64,000 nucleotides of DNA from Flavobacterium sp. N502536 (GCF_025947345.1 NZ_CP110011.1:1550001-1614000), one strand, 5' to 3'. Shown: positions 52,828-61,877, counted from the first letter of the stretch. Translations and numbers: made by a program. Notes: a model not told the origin generated them from the letters alone.

Positions 52828-54273
52828 ATGAAAAAACTACTTCTTTTCTTGTTACTAGCCTATCAGTCAACACTGTTGAGTCAAACCATTTTGGCTTCCT
52901 ATCCGCTAGATTTAAAAAGGTACGATCAGAACAATTACATCTTAAATGTCGAAGATAAGGCAACAAAGGATGTATTTGTTTTTGCTACAAACACTCAAAA
53001 TCTCACTATTTTGAGATACAACAGTGCCTTGTTCTTAAAAGATGAATTCACATTATCGCGTACCAATCTCGAAAAGAGATCCATTATTGGCTATAGTTTC
53101 AGCCCAGACGGGAATCCAACTCTTTATTGGGCTTCCGAGGATTCTTCGGACATTTGGGTCATCAAATATTATCTAGAAACCAAAACCTATAAAATTTTAA
53201 AATTTCAATATCCCTCTTCAACTGAATATATCGTTGCTAAATTCCAAAGCAATAACTTATTCTATCTGCTTTCCAAAGACGTTTCGCGTCATACCTTGAC
53301 GGCTTACGTTTTTAAAAACGGAATTGTGGAAGAACGCATATTTGATTTCTCTGCTTTTACTTTTCAGAATAAAAAAACCCAGCCTTTGTCTTTCAGCCAG
53401 ATCATTCAGGAAAATCCAATTATAAAAATCGATCCGGACGACTATACTCCTTTAGACAAAGCCTCTAAAAAAAGTAAAATTTATATCGAGAACAATCATT
53501 TTATCCTGACGTTTGACCATAATCCAAAAGAAACACAGCTTTTTGATCTGAATTTGGAAAATCAGGATGTTATTGAAAAGAAAATTAAGCAGTCTGAGAC
53601 TAAAACAGCTCGAAAAATAAGCAACTCTTTTTATTATGAAAAGAAACTTTATCAGATCAATGCCAACGAAGATGAACTGTTGCTTGACATTAGGAATTAC
53701 GATTCAGACGAGCTTATAAAAAGCATCCGAATTGCAAAAGAAGATACGATTCGTTTTAAAACTTCTCCTTTGTTTGTTCAGCAAGGCGGCGAACGTCAAC
53801 CAAGGACATTAAAAAACACCAAGAGATTTCTGCAGCATTTGTCGTCTTTAGAAATAGGCTTATCGGTTTATGAAAATGGAACAAGCACCTTTATGACACT
53901 GGGAGGAACACCACGTGTTGGTGGCGCTTATTACACGGTAATGAATGATACTTTTACCTGGGACTATCTGCCGGTTGTAAACGACGAAACCGTATTTTTT
54001 GAAACTGCTCTAGATGAAAAATCTGAATTTATTGGCAAAGATCCGGCGCCAATGGCACTTGACAATCTGTATTATTACCTCAACACCAATAAAAAAGTGA
54101 TCTTGGAGAATGTCTTGAAATTTAACGATTATTACATTTTAGGCTATTACGATACCGGCTCCAAACAATACACGATGCGTAAATTCACTGATGGATTTCC
54201 GGACGATCAAATGCAAAATCCAATCATCGACAAGGCTACTTTTTCGAAACCTTTTTCTTTTGAAAAACCTTAA
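52828..54273 (+). CDS. Exported protein of unknown function
   Basis: 481 residues with signal peptide MKKLLLFLLLAYQSTLLSQ. Repeated short beta stretches such as 'YSFSPDGNPTLYWASEDSSD' suggest a beta-propeller-like fold, with the C-terminal third more mixed. I recognise no family. There is no lipobox or T9SS domain, so a periplasmic location is likely. It lies 49 bases behind the CAT-like gene and may be in the same transcript. Confidence 0.7.
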   Translation: MKKLLLFLLLAYQSTLLSQTILASYPLDLKRYDQNNYILNVEDKATKDVFVFATNTQNLTILRYNSALFLKDEFTLSRTNLEKRSIIGYSFSPDGNPTLYWASEDSSDIWVIKYYLETKTYKILKFQYPSSTEYIVAKFQSNNLFYLLSKDVSRHTLTAYVFKNGIVEERIFDFSAFTFQNKKTQPLSFSQIIQENPIIKIDPDDYTPLDKASKKSKIYIENNHFILTFDHNPKETQLFDLNLENQDVIEKKIKQSETKTARKISNSFYYEKKLYQINANEDELLLDIRNYDSDELIKSIRIAKEDTIRFKTSPLFVQQGGERQPRTLKNTKRFLQHLSSLEIGLSVYENGTSTFMTLGGTPRVGGAYYTVMNDTFTWDYLPVVNDETVFFETALDEKSEFIGKDPAPMALDNLYYYLNTNKKVILENVLKFNDYYILGYYDTGSKQYTMRKFTDGFPDDQMQNPIIDKATFSKPFSFEKP

Positions 54274-54367
54274 ATTTATTGAGAATTAATCCAAATGTCT
54301 GATGTTTTCGGATTTGAAAAAAAGGGAATGGATTATTTTTTCTAACTTTACAAAAAAGACACATATT

Positions 54368-54886
54368 ATGTTATCAAAAAATATTGAAACAGCTTTAAAC
54401 AAGCAAATTCGCATAGAGGCAGAATCTTCGCAAACCTACCTTTCTATGGCTTGTTGGGCTGAAGTACACGGACTTGAAGGAATTGCTCAATTTATGTACA
54501 CACAGTCAGACGAAGAGCGCGCACACATGCTAAAATTAGTAAAGTATGTAAACGAACGCGGAGGTCACGCTCAGATTACCGACCTAAAAGCACCTAAAAC
54601 ATCTTACTCTACCTTTAAGGAGATGTTTGAAACGCTTTACAACCATGAGATTTTTGTTTCAGAATCTATTAACGAGTTGGTACACATTACTTTCTTAGAA
54701 AAAGATTATGCTACCCATAATTTCTTACAATGGTACGTATCTGAACAAATTGAAGAGGAAGCTACAGCTAAATCGATCTTGGATAAAATTAACTTAATTG
54801 GAGACGACAAAGGCGGACTATACTTGTTCGACCGTGATATTCAACAGTTAACGGTTACCAGCTCGATCGCTATCAACCCAAAATAA
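54368..54886 (+). CDS. ftnA: Ferritin
   Basis: 172 residues from the ATG at 54368; the longer in-frame start at 54302 would add an untypical 22 residues. Ferritin stores iron as a 24-subunit shell. Ferroxidase-centre residues are visible in 'IRIEAESSQTYLSM' (Glu), 'SDEERAHMLKLVKYV' (Glu, His), 'ESINELVHITFLEKDYATHN' (Glu) and 'SEQIEEEATAKSI' (Gln, Glu). It is heme-free by motif. A Cys-rich small gene follows. Confidence 0.94.
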   Translation: MLSKNIETALNKQIRIEAESSQTYLSMACWAEVHGLEGIAQFMYTQSDEERAHMLKLVKYVNERGGHAQITDLKAPKTSYSTFKEMFETLYNHEIFVSESINELVHITFLEKDYATHNFLQWYVSEQIEEEATAKSILDKINLIGDDKGGLYLFDRDIQQLTVTSSIAINPK

Positions 54887-54933
54887 AAAAAGTTAAAGTT
54901 TATTTAGAATATATAAAAATAACATTTTTCTTT

Positions 54934-54941
54934 TATATTTG
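54934..54941 (+). promoter_or_regulatory. -7 box of the Cys-rich small gene
   Basis: TATATTTG matches TAnnTTTG, 28 bases before the TTG start at 54969. A small CTGT...ACAG hairpin lies between them in the leader. The -33 TTG is weak or missing. Confidence 0.5.
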
Positions 54942-54968
54942 CCTCTGTTTTTATAATACAGAGGAAAA

Positions 54969-55157
54969 TTGAGCAAGAAAGAAAAAGACAAGGACAAAAA
55001 AAAGGATAAGAAGAAAAAGAAGAATAAAGCTGCTATCCTTGAGAACATTAAGAAGTTGGAAAACTGTAAATCTTCTTGTTGTGAGAAATACAAAAAAAGT
55101 GAAAAGAAACGTTGTTCACGTTGTCCTATGTTTGATTTATTCAAAAAAACGGCTTAA
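54969..55157 (+). CDS. Lys-rich, Cys-containing small protein, TTG start
   Basis: 62 residues from TTG (no ATG available): MSKKEKDKDKKKDKKKKKNK, then AAILENIKKLENCKSSCCEK, then YKKSEKKRCSRCPMFDLFKK-TA. The first 20 residues are almost all Lys/Asp/Glu; the second half has C-x2-S-C-C and C-x2-C, plausible metal-binding pairs. I recall similar 'ENCKSSCCEKYKKGEKKRC' small proteins next to ferritin in other Flavobacterium genomes. It may link to iron handling, but that is only inferred from position. Confidence 0.7.
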   Translation: MSKKEKDKDKKKDKKKKKNKAAILENIKKLENCKSSCCEKYKKSEKKRCSRCPMFDLFKKTA

Positions 55158-55167
55158 CAATTATATA

Positions 55168-55193
55168 CAAACCCACCATCTGGTGGGTTTTTT
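55168..55193 (+). terminator. Terminator of the small Cys-rich gene
   Basis: AAACCCACCATCTGGTGGGTTT then TTTAG, a clean rho-independent hairpin 12 bases past the stop. Confidence 0.85.
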
Positions 55194-55443
55194 AGTTTAA
55201 TGCCCTGAATACCCACAATAGAATAACTAGTATTCTTTTGAAAAATCCGTTTTTATCCGCGTCTTCGTGAAACGAATCCGCGTCATCTGCGTGACAATAC
55301 AGAAGAAGCTCTTAACTTTTGCAATTGACTCGCACAATCCTTAAATCTTTGTGTAACTTTGTTGTTATCCGTTTTTATTTCTACGGTTAAAAACGAATTT
55401 CCTTATTTTTAATATAGATCCTCAAAAAGACGCAGCATTACTT

Positions 55444-56136
55444 ATGGAAAACCAAATTACGATACCCAAATCCAGTCTTGATTTTCTGACTCAGGTTAAA
55501 AAAAACAATAACAAACCCTGGTTTGATCTGCACAAACCAAAATACTTAATCGAATTAAATCATATTGAAACCTTTGCAGGAGCTTTGCTTCAGGAGCTTT
55601 CTAAAACAGATGTTCTGGAAACAGCCTCGGGTAAAAAAAGTGTCTACCGAATTTATCGCGACATTCGTTTCTCCAAAGACAAAACTCCTTTTAAAACCTT
55701 CTGGGGAGGCAGCTATACCAGAGCCACAAAAGAAAGACGTGGTGGTTATTACTATCATCTCGAAAAAGGAAACAGTTTTCTGGCCGGTGGTTTCTGGGGA
55801 CCCAACGCTGCCGATCTGAAACGCATCAGAGCCGAATTTGGTCACGATCCTCAACCCATGCAAAAGATACTGCAGTCAGAGTCCTTCGTGAACAATTTTG
55901 GCAGCTTACAGGGAGAACAGCTCAAAACAGCCCCTAAAGGTTATGATATAAACCATGAAGCTATTGATTTACTTCGCTACAAACAATTCCTCGTTATCAA
56001 ACGTTTTACTGATGAAGAGGTACTAAGTCCTGATTTTCTGGAACAGGCCCTTGATACTTTCAAAAACATGAGACCCTTTTTTGATTACATGAGCGAAATT
56101 TTAACAACAGATACCAATGGCGCTTCTGTACTATAA
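55444..56136 (+). CDS. DUF2461 family protein
   Basis: 230 residues with the DUF2461 layout: 'FLTQVKKNNNKPWFDLHKPK', 'KSVYRIYRDIRFSKDKTPFK', 'RGGYYYHLEKGNSFLAGGFW', 'DHEPQPMQKIL'-type middle (here 'GHDPQPMQKI') and a C-terminal 'PDFLEQALDTFKNMRPFFDY'. The function of the family is unknown; the fold resembles an enzyme with conserved basic residues. Soluble. Single gene. Confidence 0.92.
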   Translation: MENQITIPKSSLDFLTQVKKNNNKPWFDLHKPKYLIELNHIETFAGALLQELSKTDVLETASGKKSVYRIYRDIRFSKDKTPFKTFWGGSYTRATKERRGGYYYHLEKGNSFLAGGFWGPNAADLKRIRAEFGHDPQPMQKILQSESFVNNFGSLQGEQLKTAPKGYDINHEAIDLLRYKQFLVIKRFTDEEVLSPDFLEQALDTFKNMRPFFDYMSEILTTDTNGASVL

Positions 56137-56145
56137 ATAAAAAAT

Positions 56146-56178
56146 AAACCCGACAGGTTTCAAAAACCTGTCGGGTTT
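56146..56178. terminator. Palindromic terminator of the AAACCCGACAGG family, second copy
   Basis: AAACCCGACAGGTTT-CAA-AAACCTGTCGGGTTT, 15-base perfect arms, between convergent DUF2461 (+) and ssb (-). The arms are the same sequence as at 47851-47883. Confidence 0.85.
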
Positions 56179-56200
56179 GATTATTAAATCGTGGCGTTAT

Positions 56201-56530
56201 TTATTTCAACAATAAAATTTCGCTGACAACCACTTCGGTAATAAACTTTTTCTCTCCGTTTTTATCGTCGTAACTTCTATGCGTCAGTTTGCCTTCAACG
56301 GCAACCTCTTTTCCTTTCACGACAAACTTTTCGATAATTTCGGCTGTTTTGCCCCAGGCGGTAACACGATGCCATTCGGTTTGTTCGACCTTCTGTCCTT
56401 TGTCGTTGGTATACTTTTCGTTGGTAGCGATATTCAAATGCGCTAATTTTTTTCCGTTTTCTAATGTTTTAATTTCCGGATCGTTTCCTACGTTCCCAAT
56501 TAACTGTACTCTGTTTTTCATTGCATTCAT
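56201..56530 (-). CDS. ssb: Short single-stranded DNA-binding protein
   Basis: 109 residues: the OB fold only ('MKNRVQLIGNVGNDPEIKTL', 'WHRVTAWGKTAEIIEKFVVK', 'KGKEVAVEGKLTHRSYDDKN', 'FITEVVVSEILLLK'). It ends right after the fold, without the Gly/Gln linker and acidic DDDIPF tail that bind repair partners in replicative SSB. This is therefore a short accessory SSB; a second full-length ssb is expected elsewhere in the genome. Single gene. Confidence 0.92.
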   Translation of the reverse strand: MNAMKNRVQLIGNVGNDPEIKTLENGKKLAHLNIATNEKYTNDKGQKVEQTEWHRVTAWGKTAEIIEKFVVKGKEVAVEGKLTHRSYDDKNGEKKFITEVVVSEILLLK

Positions 56531-56659
56531 GGCGTATAATATTTAAATGTTAGTATAAGTGAATTCGTTAATCAAATTCAACAAGGCAAAGATGCGACAC
56601 ACCTCTGCAATTATCCGGTTAACAACTATTTACTTTCGGTTGTAACTATTTGTAAGCGT

Positions 56660-56688
56660 TTGTAAATGGAAATTATTTTGTATATTTG
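56660..56688 (+). promoter_or_regulatory. Promoter of the GNAT-nitrilase gene
   Basis: TTG (56660-56662), an 18-base spacer, then TATATTTG (56681-56688), an exact match to TTG-N(17-23)-TAnnTTTG. The ATG follows 16 bases later, so the leader is very short. Confidence 0.75.
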
Positions 56689-56704
56689 AGAGAAACCTTA
56701 CGAT

Positions 56705-58234
56705 ATGCAGACAAAAATCAATAAAGTCGAATTGCGAAATTTGGAATTCGATGACTATAAGCAGCTAAAAGATTCTATGGTAGAATCGTATCCCGAAATG
56801 GCCGATTCTTACTGGAAAGAAGGTGATATTAAAAGATTACTTTCTATTTTTCCCGAAGGGCAGCTTGTTATACTGGCGGATGGAAAAGTCGTAGGATCCG
56901 CTTTATCGTTAATTGTGGACGAAAAGCTAATCGACAAAAGGCACAACTACAAACAAGCAACAGGAAACCATACTTTTTCAACCCATAATAAAAATGCCGA
57001 GATTCTGTATGGAATTGATGTCTTTATTCACCCCAACTATAGAGGTTTACGTTTAGGCCGACGTTTATACGACGCCCGAAAAGAACTTTGCGAACAGTTA
57101 AATCTAAAAGCAATTGTTTTTGCCGGCAGGATTCCAAACTATGCTCAGCACTCTAAAAAGCTCACTCCCAAAAACTATATCGACAAAGTAAAACACAAAG
57201 AATTACACGATCCTGTACTCTCTTTTCAGTTAAGTAATGATTTTCACGTACTTCGAATTATGAAAAACTACCTCGAAGGCGACGAAGAATCAAAAGAATT
57301 TGCAGTGCTTTTAGAATGGAACAATGTGTATTATGATGAAAGTCCAAAATTGATTAACCTCGAAAAAAGTGTTATTCGTCTGGGACTGATTCAATGGCAA
57401 ATGCGTCCGCTTAACAATATCGAAGAGTTTTTTGAGCAGGCGGAGTTTTTTATTGACGTGGTTTCCGGTTACGGAAGTGATTTTGCACTGTTTCCCGAAC
57501 TTTTTATTGCGCCTTTGATGGCCGACTACAACCATTTGTCTGAAGCCGAAGCCATTCGCGAGCTGGCCCGTTATTCTGATCCCATCAGAAAGCGTTTTCA
57601 AGAATTTGCCATCTCGTACAACATCAATATCATTACCGGAAGTATGCCTTATTTAGACAATGGCAACCTCTACAATGTTGGTTTTCTGTGTAAGAGAGAC
57701 GGAACTTCGGAAATTTATACTAAAATCCACGTAACACCGAATGAAGTACAGCATTGGGGAATGAAAGGGGGTTCTCAATTTAAAACCTTTGACACCGATT
57801 GCGGGAAAATTGGTATTCTGATTTGCTACGATGTCGAGTTTCCGGAACTTTCGAGAATAATGGCCAACGAAGGAATGAATATTTTATTTGTTCCGTTTTT
57901 AACCGATACTCAAAATGCATACACCAGAGTAAAACACTGCTCGCAGGCGCGTGCCATCGAGAACGAATGTTATGTGGCTATTGCCGGCTGTGTGGGTAAC
58001 CTGCCAAAAGTAAACAATATGGACATTCAATATGCCCAGGCCTCTGTTTTCACACCTTCTGATTTTGCTTTTCCAAGCAACGGAATTAAAGCGGAAGCAA
58101 CACCAAATACAGAAATGACGCTTATTGTTGATGTCGATTTGAACCTCCTAAAACAACTTCACGAACACGGAAGTGTACGTACGTTGAAAGACCGAAGAAC
58201 GGATTTGTATGAAGTTAAAAAAATAGATTCATGA
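56705..58234 (+). CDS. GNAT-nitrilase fusion (amidohydrolase)
   Basis: 509 residues. The N-terminus (about 1-210) is a GNAT-like acetyltransferase fold ('IDVFIHPNYRGLRLGRRLYD'). The C-terminal half (about 225-500) is a carbon-nitrogen hydrolase with a complete Glu-Lys-Cys triad: 'ALFPELFIAP', 'IYTKIHVTPNEVQHW' and 'GILICYDVEFPELSR'. This fusion is known in bacteria and yeast-like relatives with an unknown substrate; it probably hydrolyses an acylated amide. It overlaps the next gene by 4 bases (ATGA), and a good promoter precedes it. Confidence 0.9.
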   Translation: MQTKINKVELRNLEFDDYKQLKDSMVESYPEMADSYWKEGDIKRLLSIFPEGQLVILADGKVVGSALSLIVDEKLIDKRHNYKQATGNHTFSTHNKNAEILYGIDVFIHPNYRGLRLGRRLYDARKELCEQLNLKAIVFAGRIPNYAQHSKKLTPKNYIDKVKHKELHDPVLSFQLSNDFHVLRIMKNYLEGDEESKEFAVLLEWNNVYYDESPKLINLEKSVIRLGLIQWQMRPLNNIEEFFEQAEFFIDVVSGYGSDFALFPELFIAPLMADYNHLSEAEAIRELARYSDPIRKRFQEFAISYNINIITGSMPYLDNGNLYNVGFLCKRDGTSEIYTKIHVTPNEVQHWGMKGGSQFKTFDTDCGKIGILICYDVEFPELSRIMANEGMNILFVPFLTDTQNAYTRVKHCSQARAIENECYVAIAGCVGNLPKVNNMDIQYAQASVFTPSDFAFPSNGIKAEATPNTEMTLIVDVDLNLLKQLHEHGSVRTLKDRRTDLYEVKKIDS

Positions 58235-58578
58235 AAACATGCCTTGAATGCTCTGAGAAAATTGTAGGCAGGGAAGACAAAAAATTCTGCTCGGACAGCT
58301 GTAGAAATGCCTACAACAATAAAATAAACAAAGACAGCACAAATTTCATGCGTAATGTGAACAATAAATTACGGAAAAATTACCGAATTTTGAGCGAACT
58401 AAACTCTGAAGGTAAATCTAAAGCAACGAGAGATAAAATGATAAATAAAGGTTTTGATTTCGATTTCTTTACCAATATCTTGCAGACCAAAACAGGAAAT
58501 ACCTACTATTTTCTGTACGACCAGGGATATCGCCCTTTGGACAATGATTATTTTATGCTTGTTAAGAAAGAAATATAG
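58231..58578 (+). CDS. Zinc-ribbon small protein coupled to the nitrilase fusion
   Basis: 115 residues. The N-terminus is a zinc ribbon, C-x2-C...C-x3-C ('TCLECSEKIVGREDKKFCSD', then SCRNAYNN). The rest is basic and helical, ending in a beta hairpin ('GNTYYFLYDQGYRPLDNDYF'). It overlaps the nitrilase-fusion stop (ATGA), so it is translationally coupled to it. I recall the pair in other Flavobacterium genomes. The zinc ribbon suggests nucleic-acid or protein contacts; the function is unknown. Confidence 0.78.
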   Translation: MKTCLECSEKIVGREDKKFCSDSCRNAYNNKINKDSTNFMRNVNNKLRKNYRILSELNSEGKSKATRDKMINKGFDFDFFTNILQTKTGNTYYFLYDQGYRPLDNDYFMLVKKEI

Positions 58579-58590
58579 TACGTATTTACC

Positions 58591-60996
58591 ATGAAAAAAA
58601 ACCAGACCTCAATTCTAGCCGTAATTTGCATTCTTGCCATTCTTAGTATTATATACGCCACAATGATGCCTCAGTTAATTTCCAAGGGAGATGAAGCCCT
58701 TGCTGAATTTTCAACGGACCGGGCTCTAAGTCAAGTCAAAATTATCGCTCAAAAACCGCACTATGTAGGTTCACTTAATCACGAACTGGTAGCCAATTAT
58801 CTTAAACTGGAACTCAACCGAATTGGACTCGAAACCAGTGTTCAGGAAGGTTTTACGTTAAATGATTGGGGAATATTGGTAAAATCAAAAAATATACTTG
58901 CCCGCATCAAAGGGACCAACAATACAAAAGCACTTTTGCTGCTCTCTCATTACGACAGTGCGCCACATTCTTTCTCAAAAGGTGCAGGTGATGACGCTTC
59001 GGGTGTTGCAACTATACTAGAGGGAATCCGTGCTTTCTTGTATGCCAAACAACCTCATAAAAATGACATCATCATTCTTTTTTCAGATGCTGAAGAATTG
59101 GGTTTAAATGGCGCGGCTCTTTTTGTAAACAACCATCCATGGGCAAAAGACGTAGGTTTGGTACTGAATTTTGAGGCCAGAGGATCGTCAGGACCAAGTT
59201 ATATGTTAATGGAAACCAACAAAGGAAACAAAGCATTGGTTGAAGAATTTTCGAATGCAAAAACTACTTATCCCGTTTCCAACTCATTAATGTACAGCAT
59301 CTACAAAATGCTTCCAAACGATACCGACTTGACGGTTTTCAGAGAACAAGGAAACATTCAGGGATTCAACTTTGCTTTTATTGACGGTCATTACAACTAC
59401 CACACCCAGCAGGATGATGTACAGCACCTAAGCAAAACCACGCTGGCACACCAGGGAACTTACCTCATGCCTTTATTAAAATACTTTTCCAATACCGATC
59501 TAAATGCGACAACATCAACTGAAGATTATGTTTACTTCAGTGCTCCGTTCTCCTTCATCAGTTATCCTTTTTCATGGGTATTACCGATGACCATTATTGC
59601 TTTGGGATTATTGGTTCTATTCATTTTTATTGGAAAAGCCAAACGTGTCATCACTTTCAGAGAAATATTCAAAGGATTTGTTCCGTTATTGGGATCGATC
59701 GTGATCGCGGGGCTGGTAACCTTTTTGGGATGGAAAATTATTTTGCAAATCTATCCGCAATATTCTGATCTCCTAAATGGATTCACCTACAACGGCCACG
59801 CTTATATCGGCGCCTTTGTAACGCTTAGTATTGCCATTTCGTTTGCTTTCTACCACCATTTTTCAGAAGCTAAAATTACCATGAACCATTTTGTAGCACC
59901 GCTGCTACTGTGGATCATTATTAATGCATTTGCCGCAAACAGCTTAACGGGTGCAGGTTTTCTGATTATACCGGTATATTTTGGTATCCTTCTGTTCGCC
60001 GTTTTTGTTCTTACCCAGCATTATAGTTTAGGACTTAACCTGCTGTTTAGTATTCCGGCATTCGTTATCATAGCGCCTTTTATCGTAATGTTTCCGGTTG
60101 GTCTTGGATTAAAAATCCTTTTTGTGAGTGCTATACTTACCGTACTACTTTTCGGATTGGTATTGCCCATCTTTGGCCCGTTTGCCAAAAAAGGAATCTG
60201 GACGATCTTTTTCTTTGCGGTTTCCATTGGCTTTTTTGTTTATGCAGGATATCATTCCGACTACGAGCACGGAAAAGCAAAATCAAACAGTTTGTTATAC
60301 GTTTATAATGCCAATACTAATTCTGCCACATGGGCAACCTACGATGTCAATTTAGACGATTGGACCAAAACGTATTTAGGACAAACAAATCAGAAAGCGG
60401 TTGGATTAAATACATTACCAATAGCCAGTAAATACAGTTCAGGTTTTACTTATAGCGCAATTGCCCCTGTTATACCTCTTGCGAAACCAACAATTGCCTT
60501 CCTAAAAGACAGTGTGGTAGGCAATAACCGCTATTTAAAAATAAAAATCATCCCAAACAGAAAGGTAAATCGTTACGATATTTATGCCAATCCAAAAATG
60601 ACCTTTTTCAATTTTAAAGCCAATGGAGTTACAACTTTAGGGCAAAAAGGAAACCGTCTGGAGCGTAATGGCATGAAAATATTATCCTACTATGTGGTAG
60701 GCAACGAACCTTTGGTAATGGACTTTTACATTAACAAATCATCTGTTCTTGACATGGATTTGATAGAAAGTTCGTTTGATTTAATGACAAATCCGCTACT
60801 TAAAGTAAAACCAAGAAGCGACTGGATGATGCCAACACCTTTTGTTTTAAATGATGCCGTATTGATTCAGCAGAAAATAAAAAGATACACGGCAGCGGTA
60901 ACTGCTCCTGTACCTGCAACAATAGCCAAAGACAGCACTGCCGTAAAAAAAGACAGCTTAAAACCTCTGGCAAAACCAATTGTTAAACCGCAATAA
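58591..60996 (+). CDS. M28-family membrane metallopeptidase
   Basis: 801 residues. An N-terminal membrane anchor (SILAVICILAILSIIYATMM) is followed by an M28 di-zinc aminopeptidase domain with 'LLLLSHYDSAPHSF' (His), 'GAGDDASGVAT' (Asp), 'ILFSDAEELGLNGA' (Glu-Glu) and 'HYNYHTQQDDVQHL' (His). The C-terminal half (about 320-560) has eight or nine membrane helices and a periplasmic beta-rich tail (about 570-800). Fxna/ERMP1-like layout. It may trim peptides at the envelope; the substrate is unknown. Confidence 0.9.
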   Translation: MKKNQTSILAVICILAILSIIYATMMPQLISKGDEALAEFSTDRALSQVKIIAQKPHYVGSLNHELVANYLKLELNRIGLETSVQEGFTLNDWGILVKSKNILARIKGTNNTKALLLLSHYDSAPHSFSKGAGDDASGVATILEGIRAFLYAKQPHKNDIIILFSDAEELGLNGAALFVNNHPWAKDVGLVLNFEARGSSGPSYMLMETNKGNKALVEEFSNAKTTYPVSNSLMYSIYKMLPNDTDLTVFREQGNIQGFNFAFIDGHYNYHTQQDDVQHLSKTTLAHQGTYLMPLLKYFSNTDLNATTSTEDYVYFSAPFSFISYPFSWVLPMTIIALGLLVLFIFIGKAKRVITFREIFKGFVPLLGSIVIAGLVTFLGWKIILQIYPQYSDLLNGFTYNGHAYIGAFVTLSIAISFAFYHHFSEAKITMNHFVAPLLLWIIINAFAANSLTGAGFLIIPVYFGILLFAVFVLTQHYSLGLNLLFSIPAFVIIAPFIVMFPVGLGLKILFVSAILTVLLFGLVLPIFGPFAKKGIWTIFFFAVSIGFFVYAGYHSDYEHGKAKSNSLLYVYNANTNSATWATYDVNLDDWTKTYLGQTNQKAVGLNTLPIASKYSSGFTYSAIAPVIPLAKPTIAFLKDSVVGNNRYLKIKIIPNRKVNRYDIYANPKMTFFNFKANGVTTLGQKGNRLERNGMKILSYYVVGNEPLVMDFYINKSSVLDMDLIESSFDLMTNPLLKVKPRSDWMMPTPFVLNDAVLIQQKIKRYTAAVTAPVPATIAKDSTAVKKDSLKPLAKPIVKPQ

Positions 60997-61007
60997 AACC
61001 ACTTATT

Positions 61008-61427
61008 ATGGCAACAAATATTTCTACAATACTGTTAAATGCTCCGTTAGAAAAAGTCTGGAACACCCTGACTCAGCCAGAACTGGTCAAACAATGGCAA
61101 TACGGCAGCGATTTAATTACGGATTGGAAAATTGGTAATGAAATCAGATTTAGAAATGAATGGGAAGGCCAGGTTTTTGAGCAATGGGGAACGGTTCTGG
61201 AAGTTATTCCGAATCAAAAGATCAAATATTCTTTATTCTTTCCTAGACCCGAATTAGAAGATAAACCCGAGAATTACTTTATCATGAGTTATATTCTCTC
61301 TGAAGAAAATCAGAAAACAAAACTCGAAATTGTTCAGGAAGACCATCGTCCCGGAGCGGTTCAGGAAAAACCTCAGGGCGAAGAAAATCCAATTTTACAA
61401 GCATTAAAAGCTTTAATCGAATCCTAA
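61008..61427 (+). CDS. SRPBCC (AHSA1-like) protein
   Basis: 139 residues of the START/AHSA1-like fold: 'ISTILLNAPLEKVWNTLTQP', 'LVKQWQYGSDLITDWKIGNE', 'EVIPNQKIKYSLFFPRPELE'. Such proteins form a hydrophobic pocket that binds lipids or small ligands; some relatives assist Hsp90. It lies 11 bases behind the peptidase gene and ends at a strong terminator. Confidence 0.88.
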   Translation: MATNISTILLNAPLEKVWNTLTQPELVKQWQYGSDLITDWKIGNEIRFRNEWEGQVFEQWGTVLEVIPNQKIKYSLFFPRPELEDKPENYFIMSYILSEENQKTKLEIVQEDHRPGAVQEKPQGEENPILQALKALIES

Positions 61428-61446
61428 AAATGAGTTTTAAAATAAT

Positions 61447-61477
61447 AAAGGCAAACTTTACGTAAAGTTTGCCTTTT
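61447..61477. terminator. Bidirectional terminator
   Basis: AAAGGCAAACTTTACGTAAAGTTTGCCTTT is a perfect palindrome with T-rich and A-rich flanks, between the convergent SRPBCC (+) and rhodanese (-) genes. Confidence 0.87.
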
Positions 61478-61481
61478 TCTT

Positions 61482-61877
61482 TTAGCAGGCACATTCCATT
61501 TTCAAACCTGTTGGTAGACCGTTTGTCCCCTCAGTCGCATAACCGTCAAACTTCCACCACTCGATTCCTCCAATCAGTTCTTTTACTTTAAAACCAAGTT
61601 TTGCCATATTCAAAGCTCCTTTTGTCGAAGCATTACAGCCAATTCCGTCACAATAGGTCACGTATAAAACCTCCTTGTCCAGATGTTGAGTGCTTTCAGT
61701 TGTCATTTCACGATGCGGAATGTTGATCGCTGTCGAAATGTGTTCTGCTTCAAACCCAAAAGCTTTACGGGCGTCAATTGCGATTACTTTCTCTCCATTA
61801 TTCAAGGCATCAAACAAATCAGACGGATCCATTTCGAAGGCCAGCTTATTCTCATAGTGTTGAATCTGTGCTTCCAT
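61482..61877 (-). CDS. Rhodanese-domain protein
   Basis: 131 residues. The single rhodanese domain has 'VIAIDARKAFGFEAEHISTA', the catalytic Cys loop 'LYVTYCDGIGCNAS' and 'LGFKVKELIGGIEWWKFDGY'. It ends in Met-Glu-Cys-Ala-Cys, an additional Cys pair. Probably transfers sulfur from a thiol donor. It is transcribed divergently from the LysR gene, with a TACATTTG -7 box (complement of 61905-61912). Confidence 0.9.
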   Translation of the reverse strand: MEAQIQHYENKLAFEMDPSDLFDALNNGEKVIAIDARKAFGFEAEHISTAINIPHREMTTESTQHLDKEVLYVTYCDGIGCNASTKGALNMAKLGFKVKELIGGIEWWKFDGYATEGTNGLPTGLKMECAC

